A stretch of 64,000 bases of DNA from an uncultured Bacteroidales bacterium (GTDB taxonomy: Bacteria; Bacteroidota; Bacteroidia; Bacteroidales; ML635J-15), in assembly GCA_905234755.1 (NCBI GenBank), contig CAJOIT010000001.1, forward strand, positions 460,331-524,330, written 5' to 3'. The translations under genes were made by a program, and so were the position numbers. The notes under the pieces were generated by a model. It made no database searches. It saw only the letters and a program-made list of their open reading frames with translations, and was not told the DNA's origin. Positions 1 to 8,564 of this stretch are shown in pieces (position 1 is the first letter of the stretch; the number at the start of each line of letters is the position of its first letter).

Positions 1-1
1 G

Positions 2-373
2 GAAATACCATCGGTTTCGGCGTATGCTGGCAGTTCTTTCGAGGAATGGACAAAAGTTTCAAATGATCAATGGGAAGGAAAGACCTATCGTATGTTTGGA
101 AAGGATACGATAATTTTCGATAGGATGAAAATGCTTGTTGAAGGAGGGAAAGTCGTTATTAAGATGACGGCAGAAAAGGAGGGCAAGCGGTTTGAAGCAA
201 GTTTCGTAGGAACCAAGCTTTGCGAAGAACTATGGGCGTTTGAATGTCCTGAAGCCGATTCCCCATCAGCAATATACTATCGTAATCTCGGCAATGGTCA
301 GGTATATGTGTGGACCGAGGTCAAGACAAGTTTCGATGTTTGTGCCGACTTCATAATGTACAAGCAGAAATGA
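2..373 (+). CDS. DUF6265-like protein, 5' end outside window
   Basis: The reading frame is open to the left edge of the window, so the true start lies upstream and at least 123 residues are visible. The sequence has the look of the DUF6265 family: an N-terminal FEEWTKV stretch, a KTYRMFGKDT segment, and near the C-terminus FECPEADSPSAIYYR, which resembles the FENPEHDFPxxIIYR motif I associate with that family. These are small beta-rich proteins of unknown function, usually exported; a signal peptide cannot be checked because the start is missing. The stop codon overlaps the ATG of the next gene (ATGA), so the two are probably translated together. Family assignment is by motif memory only and is moderate. 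Confidence 0.6.
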   Translation, partial: EIPSVSAYAGSSFEEWTKVSNDQWEGKTYRMFGKDTIIFDRMKMLVEGGKVVIKMTAEKEGKRFEASFVGTKLCEELWAFECPEADSPSAIYYRNLGNGQVYVWTEVKTSFDVCADFIMYKQK

Positions 374-834
374 ACTTAGGTTTTCCTATATTGTGTTTCC
401 CACCATACGATTTCCGCATGAAATCAGAAGCTGGCAAATCGTTTATTTTTGATGAGATACGCAAGAAGTGGGTTGTCTGTACACCTGAAGAATGGGTTAG
501 GCAGAACCTTGTGCGATTTTTGGTGCAGGATTGTGCATATCCGCAGGCGCTTGTTGCTCTCGAAAGGCAGGTTAAGGTTGCCGAGCGCAGTTTGCGTTTC
601 GATGCTTTGATTTACGACCGCGAAATAAATCCGCTAATGCTTATTGAATGCAAGGCACCATCGGTAAAGCTTACGCAAAAGGTTTTCGACCAGATTTGGC
701 ACTACAACTATGAGGTAAAAGCACCATTTTTCATTGTTACCAACGGAATTAACCTTGTTATGGGGCGCTACGATATTTCTACTGGCGTAGAGATTTTCGA
801 TAGCGTAAAGGCGTTTGATGAGTTGAAGAGGTAA
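370..834 (+). CDS. HsdR N-terminal-domain-like protein (PF13588 type)
   Basis: A 154-residue protein starting at the ATG that overlaps the upstream stop (ATGA). An in-frame start at 310 is possible but would overlap the upstream gene by 64 bases. It matches the stand-alone version of the N-terminal domain of type I restriction HsdR subunits: RVKVAERSLRFDALIYDRE contains the conserved R-D and the LIECKAP motif supplies the E-x-K of a PD-(D/E)xK nuclease fold. It ends with FFIVTNGINLVMGRYD, also typical. In Bacteroidales such solo domains are common housekeeping-type genes of unknown role and do not imply a restriction system; no hsdM or hsdS is present. It converges on the large minus-strand gene that follows. 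Confidence 0.75.
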   Translation: MNLGFPILCFPPYDFRMKSEAGKSFIFDEIRKKWVVCTPEEWVRQNLVRFLVQDCAYPQALVALERQVKVAERSLRFDALIYDREINPLMLIECKAPSVKLTQKVFDQIWHYNYEVKAPFFIVTNGINLVMGRYDISTGVEIFDSVKAFDELKR

Positions 835-856
835 AAAAAGAGGCTGCTGAGCAGCC
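832..856 (-). terminator. Rho-independent terminator
   Basis: A perfect 6-bp stem (GGCTGC 842-847 and GCAGCC 851-856) with a 3-base loop is followed on the minus strand by a T-rich tail (the A run at 834-839). It sits between two convergent genes and suits the minus-strand T9SS gene best. Confidence 0.75.
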
Positions 857-862
857 CCTTCA

Positions 863-3800
863 TTATTTGAGAATCACCTTGCTATTTAGTAGTTTGTCAT
901 CAATTTTGATTCTGATGTTATAAACACCTTTTGCAAAATCAGAAAGGTCAAGTTGTTGACTTTCTCCAAAACTATATCCGTACGATACTTCTTGTCCCAT
1001 GACATTTACTACGCTGTACTCGAAACCCGTTGCTTGTGGCAAGTTGATGGTAATTTGACCACTTGTCGGGTTGGGGTAGATGCTCATTGTGGTTTCGTAG
1101 TCATTTATGCTTGTTACCAGATTCAATATCACATTTACATTAAAGTCCACATACAAATTACCGCTTGTGGCGCGAAGTGTCAGAGTTGCAGTATTTTCTT
1201 CTGCATTTAAACGCGTGATGTTTAGTGTGTTGTTTTCCACCTGAGCAGAAACGGCTGTTTCGTTGCTGTTTGTGAGAAGCGAATAAACAATAGCATCATC
1301 CGGACTATCGTCATCGGTGGCAACGCCAGTTAAATCAATTGTGGTTGAGTCTGGGAATAAGTTTGAAGTCCAGTCTGCAACAGGATTTGCGATGTATGGA
1401 GGCTGGTCCTCGTGTGGAGTGGGTGCTGTTCCGTTGAAATCATCCATGCAGAAGTAGGCAGGTGTGAGCATACCACCGCCGTTGCTAATGGTTGATTCCA
1501 AACTAAATGAGATTGATGCAACTTCGCCTAGCGAACTTAGGTCGAACCATTCCCATGTATTCAAAATGTAATCGTCATCGGAATTGTCGAAGCGGTAGTC
1601 TGCCAAATAGAAGTCCAAGCTGCCAGTCGTGTTGCCATTCGAATCCTTGCCTGTAGCATGAAGTACAAAGTAATCTGGGTCAGTCCCGTTGCTTCCGCCA
1701 AAAACTAGACCATACTCACCATAAAGCATGTGATTGTATGCCCAAAGGTTATTGGTGACATAGCATCCTGTAACCGAGTGTGCCAATCCATCAGCAGCGG
1801 TAATTTCTGTGCGTGATCCGTAAGTATATGCAACAGCATAGTTTGACGAACCATTGTGTCCCTCGCCAACGATTGCGGTGTATTGCGCATCCAATCCATC
1901 CAGTGATGTATCTGTTCTATTTGAAGCAGTGAAACCACCCCAGAAATATGTCGAATAGTAATTGCTGAATAGCCAACCTCTACTCATCATTTGAGATTCG
2001 CCTTCTTGCGCTGGAGTCCAGTAGCTTTGCGAAGAAAGTTCAACATCTTCGAAGTCGGCAGTTGCAATTTCAATTGTAAATTCTGAGCCCGATACCGATA
2101 CATTCATTTCTGCTGTTTTGCCATTGCTGGTAGCGGTAACGACAACATTGCCGGTAAATTCGTTTGGCGTATTGCGTACAATGACAAGCATGTCATCATA
2201 ATCTATATATGCGGTTACATAATCTCCTTCAGCCTCGGCTTCGTATTCCATAAATAGGTTGTTGTTGTCGGGGTCGTCGAAAACGCCTTCCAAATCAAAC
2301 GAAAGTGTTTGTGGGAAAGTCGTGAAAACAACTGGACCAAGTGGATTTGCAACTACTGGTGGCATGTCCTGTGCTACGCATGTAACTGAAAACGATGTTG
2401 TGATTGTGTCTTCTGCGCTAATGGCCTGTAATGTGATGGTTGAAACACCGCCAGTTGAAAGAAGTCTTTCCAAAGATACGGTATTGTTTTGCAATGTTGC
2501 GCTTACGAGTGTCGGATTGCTGTTCGAAAGCAATGAAACTACAATGTTTTCATTATCATCGTCTGGGTCATCGAAGACATTGGATATGTCAACATTCCTG
2601 CTGTCGGGGAAATTTTCCATTGTAATGTCGCTGATAGGATTAAGCACAATTGGCGGTTGATTTGTGTCGGCAAAATGTTCATCAGCACCGGCGCAGGGTG
2701 TTTGCGAACGTGTTTCCCCGTCAATGTCTGTGGTGACATACGACAGCGGATTGGCAACATTAATGCCATCATTGCTCATTAAGTGTAGATCTTGAGCGCT
2801 TACAAACGATGGTGTGCATATTGCGGAATTTGCATCAAGGCTAACCGAGTCTGTCCAGTCTGCCAAGGTGGCGCAGTCGCTGGAACCGTTCCTGCCGAAG
2901 TTTGAACAAGTGTACGAAACGCGGTTGTAGTCGCTGTATCGCTCTGAGATAGCGACATTGAAGCGTAGAACATATCCTTCGTTGGATTCATTGACAAGAA
3001 GATTGTTGTAAAAATGAATTTTCTGTACTTTTTTTTCAACATGGATATTGCCGTTAGAACCAGATCCTGAACACTTAAAAGTATTATGTGCACAATCTAT
3101 ATATGAATCTAAATTTGTATTGCTGCCATTTGAGATTCTGAAGCAATAGCTATAACTCGATGCGTTGGAATTAAGATTTACAATGTTGTTCCTGAAAATG
3201 ATATGATTTTCTTCGTTGCCTACGCATGGACGCAGTTTTACCGCTGTGGTGTAACTTGTTGTTCTGGTAACATTAATTACATTATTCTCGAACACGCAGG
3301 CATTGTAGCATTGGTAAGCATCAATAGCATTATAGTCTGTCTTATAGTCGTTTGCATTGACAATGGTGTTGCCGCGAACTATTGCATCGTTATAAAAAGA
3401 TATATATATGGATTTGAACTGCTGGTTTGAGAACGAGCAGTTTTCCACTATAACGCCAGTGTTGAACTGCGACATATTATATCCTTGCAAATATAGAGCA
3501 ACGCCTCCATTTATAAATTGGCATCCAACAAATTCGTTGTTGTTGCAATACACACCTGACCCGCTGTTCATGTGAACCAAATTTTTGTCGTTGTCGGTCG
3601 ATGACGAGTTGAAATCGTATCCGACAAACCGTACATTCTCGAAGCGTGAGTTGTTTACACTACCTGTAAAACGAAGCAACTGTGCTTTGTTTTCCGAAGT
3701 TGTCGTGATTGTCAAGTTCTCAAATGTAACGAAATTTGCGCCATTGAGTTTCACAGTGCTGTTGTCGGTGTAACCTGCATTGCTAGTTATGACAACCTGC

Positions 3801-4075
3801 TGATTGTCGGTTCCCATACCTCTGAAAATAACTCTGTTTGTAGTACTTGTTCCCGAGATGGAGTTGATTGTTACATACTCCTCGTAGGAACCTGGGGAAA
3901 CTTGGAAAATTACTTCGCCAGAGACACCTGCCGACAAAGCGGATGCTGCTGCGCTGAATGATGGATAGTCAGGGTTGTCAGCATTATTGGAGCTGATTGT
4001 GTAAGTTCCTGACAATTGTGCGTTTGCGCTCACTACAAAGAGGAACACTAGGAGGAAAAGTGAAATGTTTCGCAT
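863..4075 (-). CDS. Large T9SS-exported beta-helix/DUF4465 surface protein under B12 riboswitch control
   Basis: A 1070-residue secreted protein. The chosen ATG gives a clean signal peptide, MRNISLFLLVFLFVVSANAQ; a start 45 bases upstream would put extra residues in front of it. Order of parts: residues about 20-460, a right-handed beta-helix (Asn-rich, repeated phrases such as NNEFVGCQF and NNIVNLN); about 475-660, two cadherin/Ig-like domains beginning PPIVLNPI and PPVVANPL; about 670-885, a DUF4465 domain (YSTYFWGGFTASNRTD, the YTYGSR phrase, FCMDDF at its end); a third Ig-like domain; and a C-terminal type A T9SS sorting domain with the SIYPNPTSGQITI motif. A cobalamin riboswitch lies in its leader. 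DUF4465 proteins have, to my knowledge, been linked to vitamin B12 binding at the Bacteroides surface (BtuH), so a cobalamin-capture role is inferred. Attachment through T9SS rather than a lipid anchor is unusual. Confidence 0.8.
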   Translation of the reverse strand: MRNISLFLLVFLFVVSANAQLSGTYTISSNNADNPDYPSFSAAASALSAGVSGEVIFQVSPGSYEEYVTINSISGTSTTNRVIFRGMGTDNQQVVITSNAGYTDNSTVKLNGANFVTFENLTITTTSENKAQLLRFTGSVNNSRFENVRFVGYDFNSSSTDNDKNLVHMNSGSGVYCNNNEFVGCQFINGGVALYLQGYNMSQFNTGVIVENCSFSNQQFKSIYISFYNDAIVRGNTIVNANDYKTDYNAIDAYQCYNACVFENNVINVTRTTSYTTAVKLRPCVGNEENHIIFRNNIVNLNSNASSYSYCFRISNGSNTNLDSYIDCAHNTFKCSGSGSNGNIHVEKKVQKIHFYNNLLVNESNEGYVLRFNVAISERYSDYNRVSYTCSNFGRNGSSDCATLADWTDSVSLDANSAICTPSFVSAQDLHLMSNDGINVANPLSYVTTDIDGETRSQTPCAGADEHFADTNQPPIVLNPISDITMENFPDSRNVDISNVFDDPDDDNENIVVSLLSNSNPTLVSATLQNNTVSLERLLSTGGVSTITLQAISAEDTITTSFSVTCVAQDMPPVVANPLGPVVFTTFPQTLSFDLEGVFDDPDNNNLFMEYEAEAEGDYVTAYIDYDDMLVIVRNTPNEFTGNVVVTATSNGKTAEMNVSVSGSEFTIEIATADFEDVELSSQSYWTPAQEGESQMMSRGWLFSNYYSTYFWGGFTASNRTDTSLDGLDAQYTAIVGEGHNGSSNYAVAYTYGSRTEITAADGLAHSVTGCYVTNNLWAYNHMLYGEYGLVFGGSNGTDPDYFVLHATGKDSNGNTTGSLDFYLADYRFDNSDDDYILNTWEWFDLSSLGEVASISFSLESTISNGGGMLTPAYFCMDDFNGTAPTPHEDQPPYIANPVADWTSNLFPDSTTIDLTGVATDDDSPDDAIVYSLLTNSNETAVSAQVENNTLNITRLNAEENTATLTLRATSGNLYVDFNVNVILNLVTSINDYETTMSIYPNPTSGQITINLPQATGFEYSVVNVMGQEVSYGYSFGESQQLDLSDFAKGVYNIRIKIDDKLLNSKVILK

Positions 4076-4188
4076 AATATTAATTATTACGAAGTTAATA
4101 ATATAGCAAGACATTCGCAAGAAAGGCGCATAATTGCACCGCTTAGCACCACCCTTGTTCCCGAAGGCTTGCCGTTAATTATTTGTTC

Positions 4189-4328
4189 TGGCAGGTCTTC
4201 TGACTCACCTGAACCGGACACCTTCCCATCCAAACATGGTGGACAGTGGTTTGTTATTGCCCAGTCTTACACAGGTTTACAGCAGCGGGCACTGTTGCCG
4301 ATTTGCACGGCATTCCCTTAACCAAAAC
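4189..4328 (-). promoter_or_regulatory. Cobalamin (adenosylcobalamin-type) riboswitch
   Basis: Read on the minus strand, the segment holds the conserved parts of a cobalamin riboswitch in the right order: GGTTAAGGGAATGCCGTG, AATCGGCAACAGTGCCCGC, GCTGTAAACCTGTG (P3/J6-3 core), a CCACTG element, GGATGGGAAGGTG, and the terminal GAGTCAGAAGACCTGCC (P13/B12-box 3' side). It begins just after a -7 box (4334-4341), so the aptamer is at the 5' end of the transcript. About 110 bases separate the aptamer from the ATG at 4075, room for an expression platform. Confidence 0.92.
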
Positions 4329-4333
4329 AGTTG

Positions 4334-4341
4334 CAAAATTA
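4334..4341 (-). promoter_or_regulatory. -7 promoter element for the riboswitch transcript
   Basis: TAATTTTG on the minus strand fits the Bacteroidota -7 consensus TAnnTTTG and would start transcription right at the first conserved riboswitch bases. No clear -33 TTTG is seen; CTTTTC lies at roughly the right distance. Confidence 0.55.
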
Positions 4342-4456
4342 GTGTTTTTTTCGTTGGGAGAAAAGATTGCTATGGCTTGTTTTTTATCGCAATAAATATT
4401 TTGCCAAAACTCACATAGGAATTATCTTTGCTGAACGGTAATAAAAATGTAATGTC

Positions 4457-5260
4457 ATGATGTATCTGCTTATTTTGCTTGCGGTTTCGCTCGCAGTTTC
4501 GGCTGTAGGATGGAAATATTTCATCTATTTCTTCAGTTTAGGGTATGGATATGGCGTTGCTGCTCTTGCAGTTGCAATGCTAGTAATGTTTGGTGGTGCA
4601 ATATCGCTGCCGACTATAGCACTATGTGCTTTGTTTTTTGTGTTCGGCTGCAGGTTGGGAACCTATTTGCTTGTGCGAGAACGCAAGGCTACAGCTTATC
4701 GTAAAATCCTTTACGACCCGTCGTTGCAGAAGAAAAAGCCTATTGGTGTGATTATTAGCGTATGGCTGTTCTGTGCGATACTGTATGTTGCACAGGTAAG
4801 TCCGGTTGCTTTCCGTTTGGCGAATACCGCCGAAGGACTACCAGTCTGCGACCTTTGGGCGTGGATAGGTGCAGGTGTAATGCTATGCGGAATATTGCTC
4901 GAGGCTGTCAGCGACGCACAGAAAAATGCCGCCAAGAAGCGCAACCCCAAGCGTTTTGTCGATACGGGGCTTTATCGTATAGTTCGCTGTCCAAACTATT
5001 TGGGCGAGGTTGTGATATGGACTGGCGCATTGTTGAGCGGTATAGGCGCAAGCCTCTGTGTATGGCAGTGGGTGATTGTCGCAATTGGATATGCAGGCAT
5101 TTTGTATGTTATGTTCAGTGGTGCTCGCCGTTTGGAACTCCGTCAGGCGGAAGTTTACGGCAACGATGCCGAATATCAGGCATACGCCAAGAAAACACCG
5201 ATTCTGATACCTTTACTTCCTATTTATAGTCTTGCAAAATACAAGTGGTTACAGGCGTAA
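4457..5260 (+). CDS. DUF1295-family integral membrane protein (steroid 5-alpha-reductase C-terminal-like)
   Basis: A 267-residue protein with about six hydrophobic segments spread from residue 1 to 250. The C-terminal half carries the DUF1295 signature: KRFVDTGLYRIVRCPNYLGE followed by VIWTGALL, which also occurs in isoprenylcysteine carboxyl methyltransferases and sterol reductases. The family is thought to reduce or methylate lipid-like substrates in the membrane, but the substrate here is unknown. It points away from the riboswitch gene and converges on idi, with only 3 bases between the two stop codons and no obvious terminator. Membrane topology and family are well supported; the reaction is not. 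Confidence 0.8.
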   Translation: MMYLLILLAVSLAVSAVGWKYFIYFFSLGYGYGVAALAVAMLVMFGGAISLPTIALCALFFVFGCRLGTYLLVRERKATAYRKILYDPSLQKKKPIGVIISVWLFCAILYVAQVSPVAFRLANTAEGLPVCDLWAWIGAGVMLCGILLEAVSDAQKNAAKKRNPKRFVDTGLYRIVRCPNYLGEVVIWTGALLSGIGASLCVWQWVIVAIGYAGILYVMFSGARRLELRQAEVYGNDAEYQAYAKKTPILIPLLPIYSLAKYKWLQA

Positions 5261-5263
5261 ACT

Positions 5264-5761
5264 TTATTTCATTCTCTCCATTATCTCCCTAAACCATACC
5301 GTAAACAATTCGGGATGGAGTTTCATTTCTGACTTTATGCTTTCGGGCTTTGCCCAGCGGTAGTCGTCGGCTTCGGTGGGGTTGGGTAGGGGAGTGCCAT
5401 CCCAGATACCAGTATATACATGGTCGATTTCGTTTTCGGTGAGACCATTGTCGAATTTGGCGGTGTAGTGGAAAGTGAAGGCAAATTTCAAGTCGCAGTC
5501 GAAGCCCATTTCGTGTTGCAGTCGCTCGTGCATGTAGGTTTCCATGTCCTTGCCTTCGACAAGGTGGCTGCAACAGGTGTTTGTCCATAGTCCTCCCGAA
5601 TGGTATTTAGAGGTGGCGCGTTTCTGCATTAGGATTTCACCAGCGCTGTTGAATATCACAACAGAGAACGCACGATGAAGTAGCCACTGCTGGTGTACAA
5701 GGAGTTTCGGTGCATAGCCGTTTACTTGATCATCGTGCGTTACCGTTGCAATTTGTTCCAT
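5264..5761 (-). CDS. idi: Isopentenyl-diphosphate delta-isomerase, type 1
   Basis: Interconverts isopentenyl diphosphate and dimethylallyl diphosphate in isoprenoid synthesis, in the cytoplasm. The 165-residue protein starts at MEQIATVTH, four bases after the pgi stop; a longer in-frame start would run into pgi. Nudix-fold signatures of type 1 enzymes are present: the catalytic Cys in WTNTCCSH (about residue 67), the metal-binding His residues around it, the ERLQHEMGFD Nudix helix, and the catalytic Glu in ENEIDHVY. The length is close to bacterial IDI enzymes (about 165-180). Tight spacing indicates co-transcription with pgi, although the two pathways are not closely linked. Confidence 0.93.
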   Translation of the reverse strand: MEQIATVTHDDQVNGYAPKLLVHQQWLLHRAFSVVIFNSAGEILMQKRATSKYHSGGLWTNTCCSHLVEGKDMETYMHERLQHEMGFDCDLKFAFTFHYTAKFDNGLTENEIDHVYTGIWDGTPLPNPTEADDYRWAKPESIKSEMKLHPELFTVWFREIMERMK

Positions 5762-5765
5762 GTGG

Positions 5766-7031
5766 TTATTCTTTTCCCAGCAACCTGAACATTTCCTTCT
5801 TGTATGCTTCAACACCGGGCTGGTTGAACGGGTTCACGCCAAGCATATATGCGCTGATACCGCAAGCGAACTCGAAGAAGAACATCAGGTATCCGAGGTT
5901 GAACTCATCTACAGCATCAAATTCGATGCGGATGTTAGGAACATTGCCTGCCACATGTGCATTCATTGTACCTTCGGCAGCCTTGCTGTTGATGTATTCC
6001 ATATTCTTGCCTTCGAGGTAGTTGAGCTTGTCGAGGTTTTCGTTGTCGTGGGGAACAACAGGAGCATCGCTGTCGTCGTCAACCCAGAGAACAGTCTCGA
6101 AAAGTATTGGACTGCCGTCCTGAACGAACTGTCCGAGCGAGTGAAGGTCGGTGGTGTATGATACCGATGCGGGGAACAATCCCTTGCCGTTCTTGCCTTC
6201 GCTTTCGCCGTATAGTTGTTTCCACCATTCGGCAAAGTAGCTGAGGCGCGGATTGTAGTTGACCATGAGTTCTACCTTCCTGCCCTCATTGAAAAGCATA
6301 TTTCTTACTGCAGCGTATTGTATTGCAGGGTTTTTCTCGTTGTTTTCGAGGCAGATGTCCTGTGCGAGCGAAGCACCGTGAAGCATTTCCTCAATGTCGA
6401 ATCCTGCAATTGCAATCGGTACAAGTCCAACAGGCGACAGTACCGAGAAGCGTCCACCAACATTGTCGGCAATGATGAAGTCATCGAAACCTTCTTTGTC
6501 GCACAAAGTACGAAGTGCGCCCTTGTTTTCATCGGTAATAACTACGATGCGGTCGCGGATGGTTTCGTTGTCGAAGCGTTTCTTCATTTCGTTGTATAGA
6601 AGTCTGAAAGCAACTGCCGGTTCGGTTGTGGTTCCTGACTTTGAAATTACAACTATTCCGAATTCCTTATCCTTCAAGTATTCCATGAGTTCTGCATGGT
6701 AGTTTCCGCTGAGTGTGTGACCAGCGAATATCATTTCGGGGTTCATTTTGCCGAAATGTGGTCTCAGTGCTTCGATTGTTGCCTTTGCTCCGAGGTATGA
6801 GCCGCCGATACCTATTACTACTACGCAGTCGAGCTGACGCATGCGGTCGGCGATGTTTAGAATGTCCTCAATGTCCTCGTCGCTGTACGAGGTTGGCAAG
6901 TCCATCCATCCGAGGAAGTCGTTGCCTTCGCCGGTACCTTCTGTTAATGTGCTAAACTTTTCCTGTGCAAGTTTGAGCATTTCCTGATATTTGGCGTTGT
7001 TGCCGAGTGCTTTTTCGATGTTTAGTTTCAT
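5766..7031 (-). CDS. pgi: Glucose-6-phosphate isomerase
   Basis: Interconverts glucose 6-phosphate and fructose 6-phosphate in glycolysis and gluconeogenesis. The 421-residue protein has the PGI sugar-isomerase domains: VVVIGIGGSYLGAKATIEAL near residue 72, VISKSGTTTEPAVAFR (phosphate-binding SxSxTT, about 130-145), the family signature GGRFSVLSPVGLVPIAI (about 190-206), and the C-terminal SxxQxGVEAYKKEMF-like NQPGVEAYKKEM with the catalytic Lys. It belongs to the shorter bacterial class (about 420-450 residues). idi follows after four bases and a HAD phosphatase gene precedes it by 26 bases, so the three are likely one operon. Confidence 0.96.
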   Translation of the reverse strand: MKLNIEKALGNNAKYQEMLKLAQEKFSTLTEGTGEGNDFLGWMDLPTSYSDEDIEDILNIADRMRQLDCVVVIGIGGSYLGAKATIEALRPHFGKMNPEMIFAGHTLSGNYHAELMEYLKDKEFGIVVISKSGTTTEPAVAFRLLYNEMKKRFDNETIRDRIVVITDENKGALRTLCDKEGFDDFIIADNVGGRFSVLSPVGLVPIAIAGFDIEEMLHGASLAQDICLENNEKNPAIQYAAVRNMLFNEGRKVELMVNYNPRLSYFAEWWKQLYGESEGKNGKGLFPASVSYTTDLHSLGQFVQDGSPILFETVLWVDDDSDAPVVPHDNENLDKLNYLEGKNMEYINSKAAEGTMNAHVAGNVPNIRIEFDAVDEFNLGYLMFFFEFACGISAYMLGVNPFNQPGVEAYKKEMFRLLGKE

Positions 7032-7057
7032 TGTGCTGATGATTTTAAGTTGATTAT

Positions 7058-7675
7058 CTAAAATTTTAAGTTTTCCATGTTGTTGTCTTTCAGAAATATT
7101 GTATTGAATCCCAATGTATTTGCCGCTTTAATGTTGGCTTCGTTGTCGTCGATGAAGATGCTTTCTTCGGGTTTGATGTGTGAATGTTCCACAACGTAGT
7201 CAAAAATGTCGCGGTTGGGCTTCTTAAGACCGATTTCGTGCGAGAAGTAGGCATGTTCCACAAGGCTTTCAAGTCCATCTACACCATGAACGCGCTTAAG
7301 CAACGCGGTGTAGAATCGGTAGTGGACTATGTTGGTATTGCTGAGGATAAAGGTGCGGTATTTGCCTTCGGCTTTCAATCGTTTCAGCATGTCGATTCTT
7401 GCGGTGGGGAAGTCCATGATTAGTGCATCCCAGCATTCTTCGAGGGTTTTGTCGGACAGTTTGCATCCAGTTACGCGACGAAATTCATCATAGAATTCCT
7501 TTTCGGTAATGCTGCCTACTTCTAGGCGGTCGAAAAGTTCATTTTGCGCGGCAAGTGTGTATAGTTCCGAAAAGTTGGTCATTCCATATTGTGCAAATGC
7601 CTTCTCGCTCAACTTTGTGTCGATGTTGAGGATTACATTGCCTAGGTCGAAGATGAGATTCTTTATGTTTTCCAT
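7058..7675 (-). CDS. HAD-superfamily phosphatase (YihX/glucose-1-phosphatase-like)
   Basis: A 205-residue HAD hydrolase. Motif I is FDLGNVILNID, motif II SNT in the phrase FILSNTNIVH, the conserved Lys is in GLKKPNRDIF, and motif IV is FIDDNEANIKAA. The DLGNV form of motif I and the overall length are like E. coli YihX, which dephosphorylates alpha-D-glucose 1-phosphate. The neighbouring pgi makes a sugar-phosphate substrate plausible, but this is inference. The start at MENIKNLIFDLG puts motif I at the usual distance from the N-terminus; a start 15 bases upstream is also possible. It is probably the first gene of the pgi-idi operon. Confidence 0.82.
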   Translation of the reverse strand: MENIKNLIFDLGNVILNIDTKLSEKAFAQYGMTNFSELYTLAAQNELFDRLEVGSITEKEFYDEFRRVTGCKLSDKTLEECWDALIMDFPTARIDMLKRLKAEGKYRTFILSNTNIVHYRFYTALLKRVHGVDGLESLVEHAYFSHEIGLKKPNRDIFDYVVEHSHIKPEESIFIDDNEANIKAANTLGFNTIFLKDNNMENLKF

Positions 7676-7822
7676 CCCTGAAAATTTCACACAAATTTAA
7701 AAGAAAATCTGTTATGTGATGAAAAAATGTTTGAAAAGGTTTATGAGGGTTTAAATATTTGATGTGGTTTGTGTCAAATGATGATGCAGGAACCCAGAAA
7801 TGTTGAGTAGAAAATATTTTTA

Positions 7823-7853
7823 TTTGTTATTTTTGAAAGAAATTGTATATTTG
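7823..7853 (+). promoter_or_regulatory. Bacteroidota-type promoter upstream of lipoprotein gene
   Basis: TTTG at 7823-7826 and TATATTTG at 7846-7853 with a 19-base spacer match the -33/-7 consensus closely. Transcription would start about 65 bases before the ATG at 7925. Confidence 0.75.
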
Positions 7854-7924
7854 CAACAGATTACAATATGGAAGTGCCGAAACAGCGTATTGTATATTGA
7901 ATTGTACTGAAAGTAGGCATTATA

Positions 7925-8404
7925 ATGTTATTAATTATGAGGTGTAATTTTAGTTTGTTGGCATTAATTGTTGCAACATTGATGTTTTGTTCTTGTAATA
8001 CCAAGACAGATGAAGTTAAAAATGTAAAAATTTCGGAAAAGTATCCTGATGTGGAAGTTAAAGACCAGCATGCTGTTGGTATAAATGGAGAATCTCTTAA
8101 TGTTCAGTCGGCTGTAGTAAACGACACATTAATTGCAATAACGGTAGAACCAGGAGATGTGGCGATTGAAAAGAACATTTCTCAATGCTTAATTTTTGCA
8201 AAGGACCCTAAAGGAATGCAGGAGCAAACCCCTGACGGTTTAGTCGTTAATTGCGATGGAAGCAGAACATGGATGTTCTATGCTACATTGGGTAGTCCTA
8301 TTGAAGAGCAAGTCGAACCACAATCTGTTGATTATCATCCTACAACTTTTCTTGTGGTGAGCGAGTACCTTGACTACAACGGTACAATATATAAGCACGA
8401 GTAA
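7925..8404 (+). CDS. Putative lipoprotein, unknown function
   Basis: A 159-residue protein with a signal peptide ending in a lipobox-like MFCSCN (Cys at about residue 24 or, from the second ATG at 7937, about 20). The N-terminus is hydrophobic (FSLLALIVATLMF). The mature part is acidic and contains no motif I recognise; phrases such as PDGLVVNCDGSRTW and TTFLVVSEYLDYNG suggest a small beta-sandwich. It is monocistronic, with its own consensus promoter upstream and a strong terminator downstream. Two closely spaced start codons (7925 and 7937) cannot be separated by sequence. Confidence 0.7.
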   Translation: MLLIMRCNFSLLALIVATLMFCSCNTKTDEVKNVKISEKYPDVEVKDQHAVGINGESLNVQSAVVNDTLIAITVEPGDVAIEKNISQCLIFAKDPKGMQEQTPDGLVVNCDGSRTWMFYATLGSPIEEQVEPQSVDYHPTTFLVVSEYLDYNGTIYKHE

Positions 8405-8428
8405 TCTGCTGTAGAAAAATGTATAAGA

Positions 8429-8457
8429 CTTGCATTCGGTAGGATGCAAGTTTTTTT
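8429..8457 (+). terminator. Rho-independent terminator
   Basis: A perfect 7-bp stem (CTTGCAT 8429-8435, ATGCAAG 8444-8450), an 8-base loop and seven T residues follow the lipoprotein gene. Confidence 0.9.
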
Positions 8458-8528
8458 GTTTCTATTGAATCTTAGCAAACTCTTTTGAACAATCGTCAAT
8501 CGTTTTTCGTCAATCGTAAATATTATCG

Positions 8529-8536
8529 TATTTTTG
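8529..8536 (+). promoter_or_regulatory. -7 promoter element for the paralogous pair
   Basis: TATTTTTG fits TAnnTTTG, 29 bases before the ATG at 8565. The -33 region holds a TTTTTC stretch rather than TTTG. Confidence 0.5.
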
Positions 8537-8564
8537 CTGTGATTATTTTAAAAACTTAAATCTT

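Noticed and set aside
370..834. Type I restriction system
   Set aside because: Only an isolated HsdR-N-like domain is present, without motor, methylase or specificity genes; such solo domains are common and not restriction enzymes by themselves.
4236..4418. A 60-residue plus-strand open frame
   Set aside because: It lies across the cobalamin riboswitch on the opposite strand and has no start signal or protein-like composition.
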